Of a stretch of DNA of 64,000 bases, positions 19,870 to 28,458 are shown piece after piece; position 1 is the stretch's first letter; the number at the start of each line of letters is the position of its first letter. The position numbers and the translations under genes are program-made. The DNA lies in assembly GCF_016919245.1 (NCBI RefSeq), contig NZ_JAFEJA010000001.1, positions 2,390,001 to 2,454,000 of the forward strand. Reading direction: 5' to 3'. The stretch comes from Streptomyces zhihengii (GTDB lineage: Bacteria > Actinomycetota > Actinomycetes > Streptomycetales > Streptomycetaceae). The notes below the pieces were generated by a model. It was not told the origin of the DNA. It was given only the letters and a program-made list of their open reading frames with translations, and searched no databases.

Positions 19870-20223
19870 CTAGAGGCCGGCGAGACCGGACTTGGGAGCG
19901 GCGTTGGTGCCGACGCCGAGGTCGACGTTGATCGCCTGCACGGCGGCGCGGACGTCGTCCTCGGTGCCGTCCTTGATCTTCCGCGACTGGCTCATGGCGT
20001 CGAGGAACTTCGCCAGGATGTTGCCGAGGCGCACCATGGAGGTGTTGATCTCCTGCTGCTTCGAGTTGAAGGCCCCGGCGCCGATGCCCTTCCACTGACC
20101 CTCGAGGCTGTCGATCGTGCCCTGGATCTGGGTGAGCTGGCCCTTGATCGAGTTGAACTTCTCGAAGAGCTGCTTCTCGAGCTGGATGACTTGCTGGTCT
20201 GAAAGCCGCTGGCCCTGAGACAC
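19870..20223 (-). CDS. esxA: WXG100 protein EsxA-type
   Basis: A 117-aa WXG100 protein starting VSQGQRLSDQQVIQLEKQLF, with W44-K-G46 at the hairpin turn. The first helix covers about 10-40 and the second about 50-85. The C-terminal tail (KSGLAGL) lacks a YxxxD motif, so export would depend on its partner EsxB. The start is GTG 20223; a longer frame upstream lacks support. The gene sits between mycP and esxB and is probably part of the operon starting near 23.98 kb. Confidence 0.9.
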   Translation of the reverse strand: MSQGQRLSDQQVIQLEKQLFEKFNSIKGQLTQIQGTIDSLEGQWKGIGAGAFNSKQQEINTSMVRLGNILAKFLDAMSQSRKIKDGTEDDVRAAVQAINVDLGVGTNAAPKSGLAGL

Positions 20224-20343
20224 GATGGGGTTCCCTTCTGAACTTCTTGGGTTACTGGCTGGTCGTGCCGTACCCCGGATGCCGGCGTGCGGCACGACCG
20301 TGAGGTGAAGGTCCGAACGGGCCTGGCCGGCCCGGCCGTTCCG

Positions 20344-21612
20344 TCAGGCGCTGCGGCGCTTGCGTACGACGGCGAACGCTCCGCCCGCGAGCACCACGAC
20401 AGCGGCGGCGGCGCCGATGGCCCAGACCGGCAGGCCGCTGTCGTCCGACTCCGCACCGGAGCCTGCCACGACGGTGTCGTCACCGGACGTGTCCGCCGGG
20501 GCTTGTGACGAAGCTGGTGCAGACGGGTCGGGTGTGGCGGACGAGGCGTCGCCGCCGGCGGTGCCTTCCTTGCCGCCGACCCTGGTGTTGGTCAGCGGGC
20601 TCATGTCCGGGTCACCGGGCTCGCCCACACCGCGGTTGATGTGCGCACCCGGCCGGACGATGCCGTGCCCGAGGTAGTTGCTGACCGTGCCTTCCTTCCA
20701 GTCCTCGCCGCGTCCGGCGGACTCGAACATGACACGGAGGACCTGGTTGGCCGTCCAGTCGGGGTTCTTGGACCAGATGAGGGCGGCGGAGGCGGAGGCG
20801 AGTGCGGTGGCATAGCTGGTGCCCTCACCGACGCAGTAGCTCCGCAGGTTCTTGTCGCACCACTCGGGAACGTCGGAGCCGGGAGCGGCGATGTCGATGA
20901 AGTCGCCGTGGGTGGAGTAGTTGGCGACCTTGCCGTCCTTGCCCGTGGCACCCACCGCGACAGCCGCCGGGTAACCGGCGGGGTACTGGATCTTGTTGAC
21001 CTCGTCGGCGTTGTTGCCGGCTCCCGCGAAGAGCAGCTTCCCCTTGGCCTGGGCGTACTCGACAGCCTGTCGGATCGGCGAGCTGTAGAAGTCGCTGGCC
21101 ATCGAGACGTTGATGATCTGGGCGTCGCTGTCCGCAGCCGCCTTGATCGCGTCTCGCATGTCGAAGGCGTTCACCTTCTCGTTGTTCTGCAACTCGGTGT
21201 CGCTGACACGGTAGGACATCACCTTGGCGCCGGGCGCGAGGCCTTTGATTCCACCACCGGCGCCGGTACCGGCGATGAGTTCGGCGATCGTCGTTCCGTG
21301 GCCGGAGTAGTCGTCCGCCTCGTCGCCTGATGCCTCCGCCACATCGAGGCCCTTCAGGACTTGGCCCTTGAGGGACGAGGTGTCCGGATTCACGCCGCTG
21401 TCGATGACGACGATCTTCATGCCCTCGCCCGTCGAGGTCTTCCAGATCTCCTCGGCGTTCATGGCGTCCAGATACCACTGATTCGCCTGGGCGTCGGCCG
21501 CGTGGGCCACCGGGGCGGTGCCGGCGAAGCCCGCCGTCAGCACGGCCAGCGCAGCGGCGGTGCCGAGGCTGCGCCGCCGCGTCGAGCGGGCCGTCATCGT
21601 ACGTGCCGTCAT
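20344..21612 (-). CDS. mycP: Mycosin, type VII secretion subtilisin-like protease (first copy)
   Basis: A 422-aa S8 serine protease. A signal peptide (about 1-38, ending VAHAADA) is followed by the protease domain with all three catalytic sites: Asp in VVIDSGVN, His in GHGTTIAELIAG and Ser in GTSYATALAS. A Ser/Thr/Pro/Ala-rich linker (about 350-390) leads to a C-terminal transmembrane helix (VWAIGAAAAVVVLAGGAFAV) and a basic tail. This is the mycosin topology: cell-surface, membrane-anchored. In mycobacteria mycosins stabilise the ESX membrane complex and cleave substrates such as EspB. It lies between the 599-aa WXG/PPE-like gene and esxA. Confidence 0.94.
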   Translation of the reverse strand: MTARTMTARSTRRRSLGTAAALAVLTAGFAGTAPVAHAADAQANQWYLDAMNAEEIWKTSTGEGMKIVVIDSGVNPDTSSLKGQVLKGLDVAEASGDEADDYSGHGTTIAELIAGTGAGGGIKGLAPGAKVMSYRVSDTELQNNEKVNAFDMRDAIKAAADSDAQIINVSMASDFYSSPIRQAVEYAQAKGKLLFAGAGNNADEVNKIQYPAGYPAAVAVGATGKDGKVANYSTHGDFIDIAAPGSDVPEWCDKNLRSYCVGEGTSYATALASASAALIWSKNPDWTANQVLRVMFESAGRGEDWKEGTVSNYLGHGIVRPGAHINRGVGEPGDPDMSPLTNTRVGGKEGTAGGDASSATPDPSAPASSQAPADTSGDDTVVAGSGAESDDSGLPVWAIGAAAAVVVLAGGAFAVVRKRRSA

Positions 21613-21637
21613 TCTTTGCTTCCGAGCCTTCCCGTGG

Positions 21638-23437
21638 TCAGCCGATCACCGGCGGGACGGGGCCGCGCCGGTGATTCGTCCTGGTCTCTTCGTCTTCGGT
21701 CGGGTGGTCGGAGCGCTGGTCGCCGCCCCGCGCATCGGTGGGCCGGGCACCGGCAGCGCGCGGGGTGCCGACGACACCGTTCGCGCTGGGCGTGCCCCGG
21801 CCCGCCGGCTTGGCGGGACGGTTCTGGGTGTTGGCGCCCACCACGCCCGCCTGGCTGGGACGGCCGGTCGCCGGGCGTCCGGTGGTCCGGGAGTCCCCGC
21901 CGATGACCGTGCCCCGGGGAAGCTGCGAGCCCGCGCTCTTGCCGGTGGTGCGCTGCGGCGTGCCGCCGACGATTCCGTTGGGACGGCCGGCGGTCGGCGA
22001 GGCCGGTCCCTTGCGGCCGTTGGCGGACTGTGCCGGGCCGCCGCCGACGGGACGTCCCGTGATCGGTGACTGGCTGCGGCTCGTGGCGGGGTTCTGGCGC
22101 CCGGCACCGGGCACCCCGGGACCGCCGCCGGGGCGGCCGACCATCGGTGACTGGCTGCGGCCGGTGGCGGGCGTCTGACGGTTCTGGCCACCGCCGGGCA
22201 TGCCCGGGCCACCCGGGCGCCCCACCATCGGCGACTGACTGCGGCCGGTGGTGTTGGAAGGGCCCGTGGTCGTCGGTGTCATCGGCCTGCCGTATCCCTG
22301 GGCGGTGCGCCCCGTCTGCTGGGAGGGACCGGGCACCCCTTCCCGTCCGACCGGCTTGAACGTCCTGGCGTTGGCCGTGGTGGGGCCGGTGGAGCGCCCG
22401 GGCGGGCCGAACGCGGTGATCGGCGGTCCGGCGACCGGGCCGGTGGTGGGGTTGGTCGTGGTCACGACGGGCTGCGACTGGCTGGGATTGGTGGTCGTCG
22501 GCGGGGGCGCCGTGGTGACGTTGTCGATCTTCATCGCAGTGTCGGTGACGGCGTCCACCCTGCCGGGAGTCCCGGGGCGCTGGACGGTGTCCCTCTCGCC
22601 GGACTCGCCGGTGGAGACGAAGGCGGACGAAGGCTGCGTCGAACGGGCTCCGGCGTAATCGCCGTCACCCCCGCTCCCGTTCTTCACACCGCCCGCAGGC
22701 TGCGGCACCGCCGCCCTGAACCCCTCCGGCGGCTTCGGCATCTCCTGGCCCGCCAGCGTCCCCTCCGACACCGCGTAGAACGACGCCAGGCGGTTCATCT
22801 GGTTGATGGCCTCCTGCCGGTTCTTCTCGACCTGGAGGGCCTTCTGGTAGTCGGGGTTGTCGGCCGTCTGCTCCGGGACCGCGAAGTCCTTGGCGTCCTT
22901 CTTGATCACGCGGTCGTCGCGCGGCGGACGGGAGTTGCGGACGGAGGCGAGGCCCTCGCTGGCCACCTTCATCTGGGTGCCCGCGGCGTTGGCCATCTTG
23001 GCGATCGCCCACGCGTAGCTGACGACCTCGGCTCCGTAGCGGCGGAACTCCTCCGCGCCCTCGCCCTCCCAGTTGACGTCGCCGACGGTCTTCGCGAGGT
23101 CCTCGGCGGCCCGGTTGATGTCGGCGTTGGCCTTCACCAGGGCTTCGCTCGCGCCCTCCAGGTGCTCCGGGTTGGCGCTCTCCAGGAAGTCGAGCATCAC
23201 GTTGAGCTTGAAGCCGTCGAAGGCGGTGGAGCCGAAGACGCTGCCGTTGGAGCCGATGCCGAACAGGCCGCCGAACATGTCCGGCAGGCGCTCCAGCATG
23301 TCGGTGGCGGCGAACTGGCCCTCGATCTGCTCCTGCTGCTCGGTCTGCTCCTGGACGTGCTGCTCCGCCGTCAGGGGCTTCTCGGTGCCGGGCGCGGGCT
23401 GGGTGCCCGGGGCGGGCTGCTTCTCGTCACTCATCAC
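21638..23437 (-). CDS. WXG/PPE-like protein with repeat-rich C-terminus
   Basis: A 599-aa protein. Residues 40-200 are helical with a WxG (VNWEGEGAEEFRRY, W123-E-G125) and resemble the helical domain of PPE or EspB proteins. From about 230 the chain is disordered and rich in Gly, Pro, Thr, Gln and Arg. It holds three copies of a 26-30-residue unit beginning GRSQSP(M/I)(V/T)GRP around residues 400-480. No transmembrane segment is present. It is encoded directly after a small Esx-like gene (3-nt gap), like a PE/PPE pair. Two in-frame starts, GTG 23437 and ATG 23434, are adjacent. It is probably secreted or surface-exposed; that is inferred from family resemblance. Confidence 0.85.
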   Translation of the reverse strand: MMSDEKQPAPGTQPAPGTEKPLTAEQHVQEQTEQQEQIEGQFAATDMLERLPDMFGGLFGIGSNGSVFGSTAFDGFKLNVMLDFLESANPEHLEGASEALVKANADINRAAEDLAKTVGDVNWEGEGAEEFRRYGAEVVSYAWAIAKMANAAGTQMKVASEGLASVRNSRPPRDDRVIKKDAKDFAVPEQTADNPDYQKALQVEKNRQEAINQMNRLASFYAVSEGTLAGQEMPKPPEGFRAAVPQPAGGVKNGSGGDGDYAGARSTQPSSAFVSTGESGERDTVQRPGTPGRVDAVTDTAMKIDNVTTAPPPTTTNPSQSQPVVTTTNPTTGPVAGPPITAFGPPGRSTGPTTANARTFKPVGREGVPGPSQQTGRTAQGYGRPMTPTTTGPSNTTGRSQSPMVGRPGGPGMPGGGQNRQTPATGRSQSPMVGRPGGGPGVPGAGRQNPATSRSQSPITGRPVGGGPAQSANGRKGPASPTAGRPNGIVGGTPQRTTGKSAGSQLPRGTVIGGDSRTTGRPATGRPSQAGVVGANTQNRPAKPAGRGTPSANGVVGTPRAAGARPTDARGGDQRSDHPTEDEETRTNHRRGPVPPVIG

Positions 23438-23440
23438 TCA

Positions 23441-23881
23441 TCACCCCAGATCCGTGGTGCCGGTCTTGGAATCCGTACGCGGGGCCTGCGGCGCGACCGG
23501 CTTCTGGCCCTGCTCCTGCTCGGTCATCGCGTCGCGCTCCTCGTCGAGGCGCGCGTTGATGGTGTGGAAGCGCCGGCGCTCGTAGTCGTCGACGTTGTCG
23601 TAGCCGACGTCGGCCCCGTGCACGCCGATGGAGAGCACCTCGATCTGGTCGCTCAGCGACTTCGAGAGGTCGACGAGGGCCTTGTGGACCCGGTTGTACT
23701 CCTTGTAAAAGCCGTCCGCCTCCGCGAAGGGGAGACCGGTGCCGAACGATCCCCGGGTGACCTGCTCGGCCGCCACCTTCGTCTTGCCGCCGTCACCGCT
23801 CTCCAGCGAGGAGAGCACCTGGTCGACCGCGGCCCGGAACTTCTTGAGCTCACCGACACCGCGCTTGAGGTCAATGGCCAT
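23441..23881 (-). CDS. Esx-like small protein with YxxxD motif
   Basis: About 146 aa starting MAIDLKRGVGELKKF. GTG 23899 is an alternative start six codons upstream. The core is two predicted helices (LKKFRAAVDQVLSSLES and KEYNRVHKALVDLSKSLSDQIEVLS). The usual WxG is replaced by a Gly/Phe-rich connector (TRGSFGTGLPF). YDNVD (Y94-D98) fits the YxxxD export signal, but it lies before a last helix, not at the very end. A disordered Pro/Gln tail follows. The immediate downstream neighbour is the 599-aa PPE-like gene, so the two may form a co-exported heterodimer. Confidence 0.82.
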   Translation of the reverse strand: MAIDLKRGVGELKKFRAAVDQVLSSLESGDGGKTKVAAEQVTRGSFGTGLPFAEADGFYKEYNRVHKALVDLSKSLSDQIEVLSIGVHGADVGYDNVDDYERRRFHTINARLDEERDAMTEQEQGQKPVAPQAPRTDSKTGTTDLG

Positions 23882-23992
23882 TGCCGCCCCCGTCACCACA
23901 TGCCCTGGGCACGAGTCATTCCTCCCCGTTTGCTACCACTGCCATACATTGCGATCGCGGCGCACCGCTTCCCGTTGATCGCCTCGGTTACC

Positions 23993-24021
23993 ACTCTAGC
24001 CACCGGCTACGACAGTCCCAA
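23993..24021 (-). promoter_or_regulatory. Promoter of the esx/mycP operon
   Basis: On the minus strand, TTGGGA (24016-24021) and TAGAGT (23993-23998) are separated by exactly 17 bp in a notably AT-richer 235-bp gap. Transcription would start near 23986 and read the Esx-like, PPE-like, mycP, esxA and esxB genes. An ATG just after GGGGAGG (23919) opens an 8-codon frame overlapping the GTG at 23896. Confidence 0.55.
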
Positions 24022-24116
24022 GTGGCTTGTTGGTCACAGGAATTCGTTAAAACTTGAAGAACGGCCCATGTGCTGCCGCAAAGTCACTGTCCCGTACCGA
24101 TTGTGCTACAACCCGC

Positions 24117-25391
24117 TCAGCCCATCGCTCCCCTGGCGACCCTCCGCCTGCGCCGGCGGGAGTCCCGGAGCGCCACCGCGCCGCCGGAGACCGCGGCGAC
24201 CAGAACGCCGCCGCCCACGACGACATAGGTCGCGAGCCGGGCCGAGCGTTCCTCGGGGCTCTCGCCGGGGTGGAGTTCGGCCGGTGTCGGCGCCTCGGCG
24301 CGGGTGACGCCCTCGTGGGCCTCCGGCTTCTCGATCGGCCGGTCGTCCTCGGTCAGGGCGCGGACCGGGTCGACCACGCCCCAGCCCACCAGCCGGTCGT
24401 GGCCGGCGACCGAGCGCTCGGCGGTCTGCTGGATCTGGGCGACGATCTGCTGCCGTGTCCAGTCGCCGTGCTTGGCCTTCACCAGGGCTGCCAGCCCGGC
24501 CACATAGGGCGCGGAGAAGCTGGTGCCGTTGTCCGCGCAGTGCCCGCCGCCGGGGACGGTGGAGATCATGTCGACGCCCGGTGCCGCGACGCCGACGAAG
24601 TCCCCCGACTGCGAGAACGCGGCGCGCTCGTTGTTGCGGTCGGAGGAGGCGACGGCGAGGACGCCCTCGTAGGAGGCGGGGTAGGTCCGCTTCACATTGC
24701 CGCCGAGCCCGTCGTTGCCCGCCGAGGCCACGACGACGATCTCCTTGGCCAGCGCCGCGTCGACGGCCTCCTTGAGCGCGGGGGCCGGCTCCACGGCGTT
24801 GGCCGTGTCCTGGGAGATGTTGATGACGTCGGCCTCCTTGGCGATCGCGTGCCGGATCGCCTGGGCCAGGGTGGCCGCGGTGCCGCGCCCGTCCGCGTCG
24901 TTCTGCTGGATCGGGATGATCGTCGCGGCGGGGGCGAGACCGCTGAATCCGGTGCCCTCGGCGGGCCGGGCCGCGATGATGCCGGCGACCTTGGTGCCGT
25001 GGCCCACGGTGTCCGTGGTCCCGTCCTCCTTGCCGCGCTCGATCTTGTTGCCGTTCGCGTCCTTGGCGTTCTTCGGGATGAGGTTGATCCCGGCGCGGGT
25101 GTCGACGGCAGGCTTGAGCTGGGGGTGGCGCACGTCGACCCCAGTGTCGATGACCGCGACCCGTACGCCCTTGCCGGTGGACTGCTTCCACACCTCGTCG
25201 AGCAGCACCCGCTGGAGCGACCAGGGGCGGCCCTCGTAGACCTTGCCCGGGTAGGTGCACTGGGTGACGTCGTCGGCCACGGCGGTGGACAGGGGGAACC
25301 CGACCACGGTCAGCGCGGTGGCGGCCGCGACGGTGAGCAGGCGGCGGGCCGCGACGGCACGGGCCGTCGGGCCGGTCGTCCTCGTCGTCAT
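24117..25391 (-). CDS. mycP: Mycosin, type VII secretion subtilisin-like protease (second copy)
   Basis: About 424 aa. Signal peptide (RRLLTVAAATALTVVGFPLSTAVA), then an S8 protease domain with Asp in VAVIDTGVD, His in GHGTKVAGIIA and Ser in NGTSFSAPYVAG, all intact. A C-terminal helix (ATYVVVGGGVLVAAVSGGAVAL) ends in an Arg-rich tail (RDSRRRRRRVARGAMG). The start is ambiguous. ATG 25391 follows GAGGG by 9 nt. GTG 25406 would overlap the eccB stop by 4 nt. It is only distantly similar to the other mycosin in this locus. Directly downstream of eccB, it is probably in the eccB transcript. Confidence 0.92.
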   Translation of the reverse strand: MTTRTTGPTARAVAARRLLTVAAATALTVVGFPLSTAVADDVTQCTYPGKVYEGRPWSLQRVLLDEVWKQSTGKGVRVAVIDTGVDVRHPQLKPAVDTRAGINLIPKNAKDANGNKIERGKEDGTTDTVGHGTKVAGIIAARPAEGTGFSGLAPAATIIPIQQNDADGRGTAATLAQAIRHAIAKEADVINISQDTANAVEPAPALKEAVDAALAKEIVVVASAGNDGLGGNVKRTYPASYEGVLAVASSDRNNERAAFSQSGDFVGVAAPGVDMISTVPGGGHCADNGTSFSAPYVAGLAALVKAKHGDWTRQQIVAQIQQTAERSVAGHDRLVGWGVVDPVRALTEDDRPIEKPEAHEGVTRAEAPTPAELHPGESPEERSARLATYVVVGGGVLVAAVSGGAVALRDSRRRRRRVARGAMG

Positions 25392-25402
25392 CGTCGCCGC
25401 CC

Positions 25403-26926
25403 TCACGAGCCCTGCGGCTGGGTGGCCGCGCCGGTCGAGAGCCGGGGCCCGGTGGGGAGGAAGGTCGACCACTGCGCCGGGACGGGCAGCGGGGTGACCT
25501 CCTTGTAGCCGAGCCGGTTCTGCGCCTGCGCCGCCTCGTCCTGCCGGGCCCGCTTCTCCTCCTCGGAACCGGAGGAGCCGATGCCGGAGGCGTCGGTGGC
25601 GCTGTCGCCGTTGGACTGCATCGCGTACCGCAGCCCGGTGTCGGTGACGAGGAACAGGAAGCCCGTCTTGGTGTCCGAGCCCTTGAACTGGCGGAAGAGC
25701 TGGCCGGATCCGGGGGTGACGTAGGCGCTGGTGGAGCCGGTCGGCAGGGGGGCGGGGAAGTCCGTGCCCGCCCAGGTGGTCAGGGTGGTGGCGCCGTTGT
25801 CCTCGTCGACGTCGCGGAGCACGTTGCAGACGGTGTTCCTGCTGCCCTGCGCGGTGCTCGCGTCGTTGACCGGCTTCGGTTCGGCGGCAGGCCACTTCTT
25901 GTCCTGGCCGAACGGCTGCCCCGGGGCGAAGGCGCCGGCGCTGACGGCGGTCTCCTGGCCGTTCTGGCCCAGTTCGACGAGCTGACGGCTGTTGAGCAGC
26001 AGCTTCGCGGTGAAGTCCGATATGGGGGCGACGCGTCCCTGGAGGACCACGTAGCGCTGCTTCTTGGTGCCGTCGGTGGCGGAGAGCACCGTGCCGACCT
26101 TGTTCACGGCCTCGGCGAGACCGGGGGCGCCGGCCGGGGCGCCGGGGGTGCCGGGGACCTCCGGGAAGGAGATGGTGTCGCCCCGGTGCAGGGTCTCCAG
26201 CCAGGCCGCCGAGACGCGCTGGGCCACCCGGTTGTGGCCGACGAGCTGGCGCAGCAGGAGTTCGTCGTCGGCGGTCGGGTAGGCGGTCCCGCCGGCGTCG
26301 ACGACGTACCTGGCCTTGTCGGGGCCCTCGACATAGAGGAGGTCGCCGCCGGTGAGCCGGGCGGCGCCCTCGGTCTTCTTCGCGTCGCGCTCGGCGAGCA
26401 CGAACGCGGCCTTCTGGATCGTCCGGCCGCCCTCGCCCGGGCGCTCGCACACGGCCCAGCGCTTGGCGGCTCCGGCCACCTTGGCGTCGGGCAGGCGGTC
26501 GGGGGCGTAGGGGATGCCGAGGGTGGCGCCGTGCGGGATCTTCCCGTTGTCGAGCACCGACTCGTCGACGTTGATGACCTTCCCCTTGTCGGGGTCGAGC
26601 AGCAGCTTGGCCGACGACATGTTGAGGACCGGGTGGAGCTGGACCTTGTCGCCGGTCTTCAGGACGACGTAGCGGGTGGTCGACTTGCTCGCGATGATGA
26701 CGTTCTCGCCCGGGGTGTCCCAGCCCTTGGGCGCCACCGGCTTGAACATCCCCCAGGCGCCGAACACCGCGAGGACGACCACACCGACGATGGCACCGGG
26801 GACGACCGCCCGCAGAGGGCGCGGGGCGCCCTCCTCGGAGCCCGTCGCGTTCGGCTGAAGGAACTGTGCGATCAGCCTTCGCTTCGCGAAGGTGTAGGCG
26901 TTCAGTTCGTCCCGACGTGATGCCAT
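25403..26926 (-). CDS. eccB: Type VII secretion protein EccB
   Basis: A 507-aa core subunit with one N-terminal transmembrane helix (about residues 43-63, AVVPGAIVGVVVLAVFGAWGM) and a large extracytoplasmic domain of R1-R4 repeat type. The N-terminus MASRRDELNAYTFAKRRLIAQFL is strongly conserved in EccB. A cysteine pair (VCERP and VCNVL) could form the stabilising disulfide known for EccB proteins. The start is ATG 26926; upstream in-frame codons run through the intergenic region. It is divergent from eccE and followed by the second mycosin. Confidence 0.94.
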   Translation of the reverse strand: MASRRDELNAYTFAKRRLIAQFLQPNATGSEEGAPRPLRAVVPGAIVGVVVLAVFGAWGMFKPVAPKGWDTPGENVIIASKSTTRYVVLKTGDKVQLHPVLNMSSAKLLLDPDKGKVINVDESVLDNGKIPHGATLGIPYAPDRLPDAKVAGAAKRWAVCERPGEGGRTIQKAAFVLAERDAKKTEGAARLTGGDLLYVEGPDKARYVVDAGGTAYPTADDELLLRQLVGHNRVAQRVSAAWLETLHRGDTISFPEVPGTPGAPAGAPGLAEAVNKVGTVLSATDGTKKQRYVVLQGRVAPISDFTAKLLLNSRQLVELGQNGQETAVSAGAFAPGQPFGQDKKWPAAEPKPVNDASTAQGSRNTVCNVLRDVDEDNGATTLTTWAGTDFPAPLPTGSTSAYVTPGSGQLFRQFKGSDTKTGFLFLVTDTGLRYAMQSNGDSATDASGIGSSGSEEEKRARQDEAAQAQNRLGYKEVTPLPVPAQWSTFLPTGPRLSTGAATQPQGS

Positions 26927-27105
26927 CTGTACGCAGTCCCTCTCCCCGCTGGGCGACCAGGTTCCCACACTCGTCGTGGCGGCCCGTCGCCGTGCCGCCC
27001 CTACTATGCCTGTCGGCGCTGGCGTCTTACTGCTCAGGTACGCTGATCGCCCGGTCAACGCCCAGGGGAAATTGCTTAATACGGACACGAGGGGGCAACG
27101 CGGCG

Positions 27106-28458
27106 ATGGGTACGGCGACGCGTACGCACAACGGGCGGAGCACCGGCCGGGACACGAGAACTTCCCGGGGGCAACGCAGCAACGATCCCGGCGCACCCGC
27201 TCCCCGGCCCGCCTCGCCGGCACAGGGCGCCCCCGCGTCGACGACCCTGCGGCCCCTGTCGCGGACGAGCCGGGTCGGCCCCGTCCAGCTCCGGCAGCTC
27301 CTCCTCGTGGAGTCCGCGCTGGCCCTGGTGGCGGTCGGCTTCGCGCTCGGCGGCCTGTGGCTCGTCCCCACCTGCACCGTCGCGGGTCTGCTCGCCCTGC
27401 TCGCCGTGATCCGCCGGCGCGGGCACGCGCTCCCCGACTGGCTGGCCACGGCCCTCGCGTTGCGCACGCGCAGACGCAACAGCGCCCCCGCGGCCCCCGA
27501 CACCGACCCCTCGCTGGCGCCCGTCACCGAGAGTCTGCCCGGCTTCGGCGCCGTCCCCTACATCGACCGGGACCGCCGCACCGTCGGCATGCTCGGGGAC
27601 GGCAGCTTCCTCACGGCCGTGGTGCGCGTGGAGGCGAGCGGCTCGGCCCTGCGCCCCGCCTTCGGCGCCCGCGCGCTGCCGCTGTCGCTGCTCGGTGACG
27701 CGCTCGAGGTCGACGACATCGTCATGGAGTCCGTGCAGTTGGTGCAGCAGGTGCGCGCGGCTCCCGCACCGCATCTGCCCCAGCAGTCGGTGGCCCGGCT
27801 GTCCTACGCCCCGCTCCAGGAGAAGACCGGCGCGCCCGCGCTCCGCATGACCTGGGTCGCCGTGAAGCTGGACCCGGAGCTGTGCCCGGAGGCCGTGCAG
27901 GCGCGCGGCGGCGGCCTGGAGGGCGCCCAGCGCTGCCTGGTGCGCATCGCCGACCACATCGCCAGCCGGATCACCGGCGCCGGATTCCAGGCGGTGGTGC
28001 TCGACCAGGAGGAGCTCAACTCCACCGTGGCCACGGCCGCCTGCGCGAGCCCCCGCGCCGCGTCGCGCGCCGGCCGCCCCGACACCGCGCCCCAGCGCCG
28101 GACGGCGGAGACCTCCCGGGTGTGGCGGTGCGACGACCGCTGGCACACCTCCTACGCGGTGGGCCGCTGGCCCGAACTCGGCCGGGGCGCCGTGCCGTTG
28201 CCCAAGCTGGTCTCGCTGCTGACGGCCGTGCCCGCGTACGCGACCACGATCAGCCTCACCGTCCGGCGCGGCACCCGCCAGGGCACCATGGACATCGGCG
28301 GCCATCTGCGGATCACCGGCGGCTCCGACACCGAACTGATCGGTGTGCGGCGCGCCCTGGAGCAGGCCGCGCGCGGCGCGAAGGTCGGCCTGCTGCGGCT
28401 CGACCGCGAACAACTGCCGGGCGTACTGGCGACGATGCCTCTGGGAGGTGCCCGCTGA
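27106..28458 (+). CDS. eccE: Type VII secretion protein EccE
   Basis: A 450-aa core membrane subunit. After a disordered basic/Pro-rich N-terminus of about 60 residues come two transmembrane helices (about 66-84 and 88-105, LLLVESALALVAVGFALGGL and LVPTCTVAGLLALLAVI). A cytosolic domain starting FGAVPYIDRDRRTVGMLGDGSFLTAVVRVE is typical of EccE. The start chosen is ATG 27106; a GAGGGGG lies upstream at 27089. It overlaps the next gene by one base (TGATG). The 179-bp divergent gap with eccB holds no strong promoter match. Confidence 0.88.
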   Translation: MGTATRTHNGRSTGRDTRTSRGQRSNDPGAPAPRPASPAQGAPASTTLRPLSRTSRVGPVQLRQLLLVESALALVAVGFALGGLWLVPTCTVAGLLALLAVIRRRGHALPDWLATALALRTRRRNSAPAAPDTDPSLAPVTESLPGFGAVPYIDRDRRTVGMLGDGSFLTAVVRVEASGSALRPAFGARALPLSLLGDALEVDDIVMESVQLVQQVRAAPAPHLPQQSVARLSYAPLQEKTGAPALRMTWVAVKLDPELCPEAVQARGGGLEGAQRCLVRIADHIASRITGAGFQAVVLDQEELNSTVATAACASPRAASRAGRPDTAPQRRTAETSRVWRCDDRWHTSYAVGRWPELGRGAVPLPKLVSLLTAVPAYATTISLTVRRGTRQGTMDIGGHLRITGGSDTELIGVRRALEQAARGAKVGLLRLDREQLPGVLATMPLGGAR

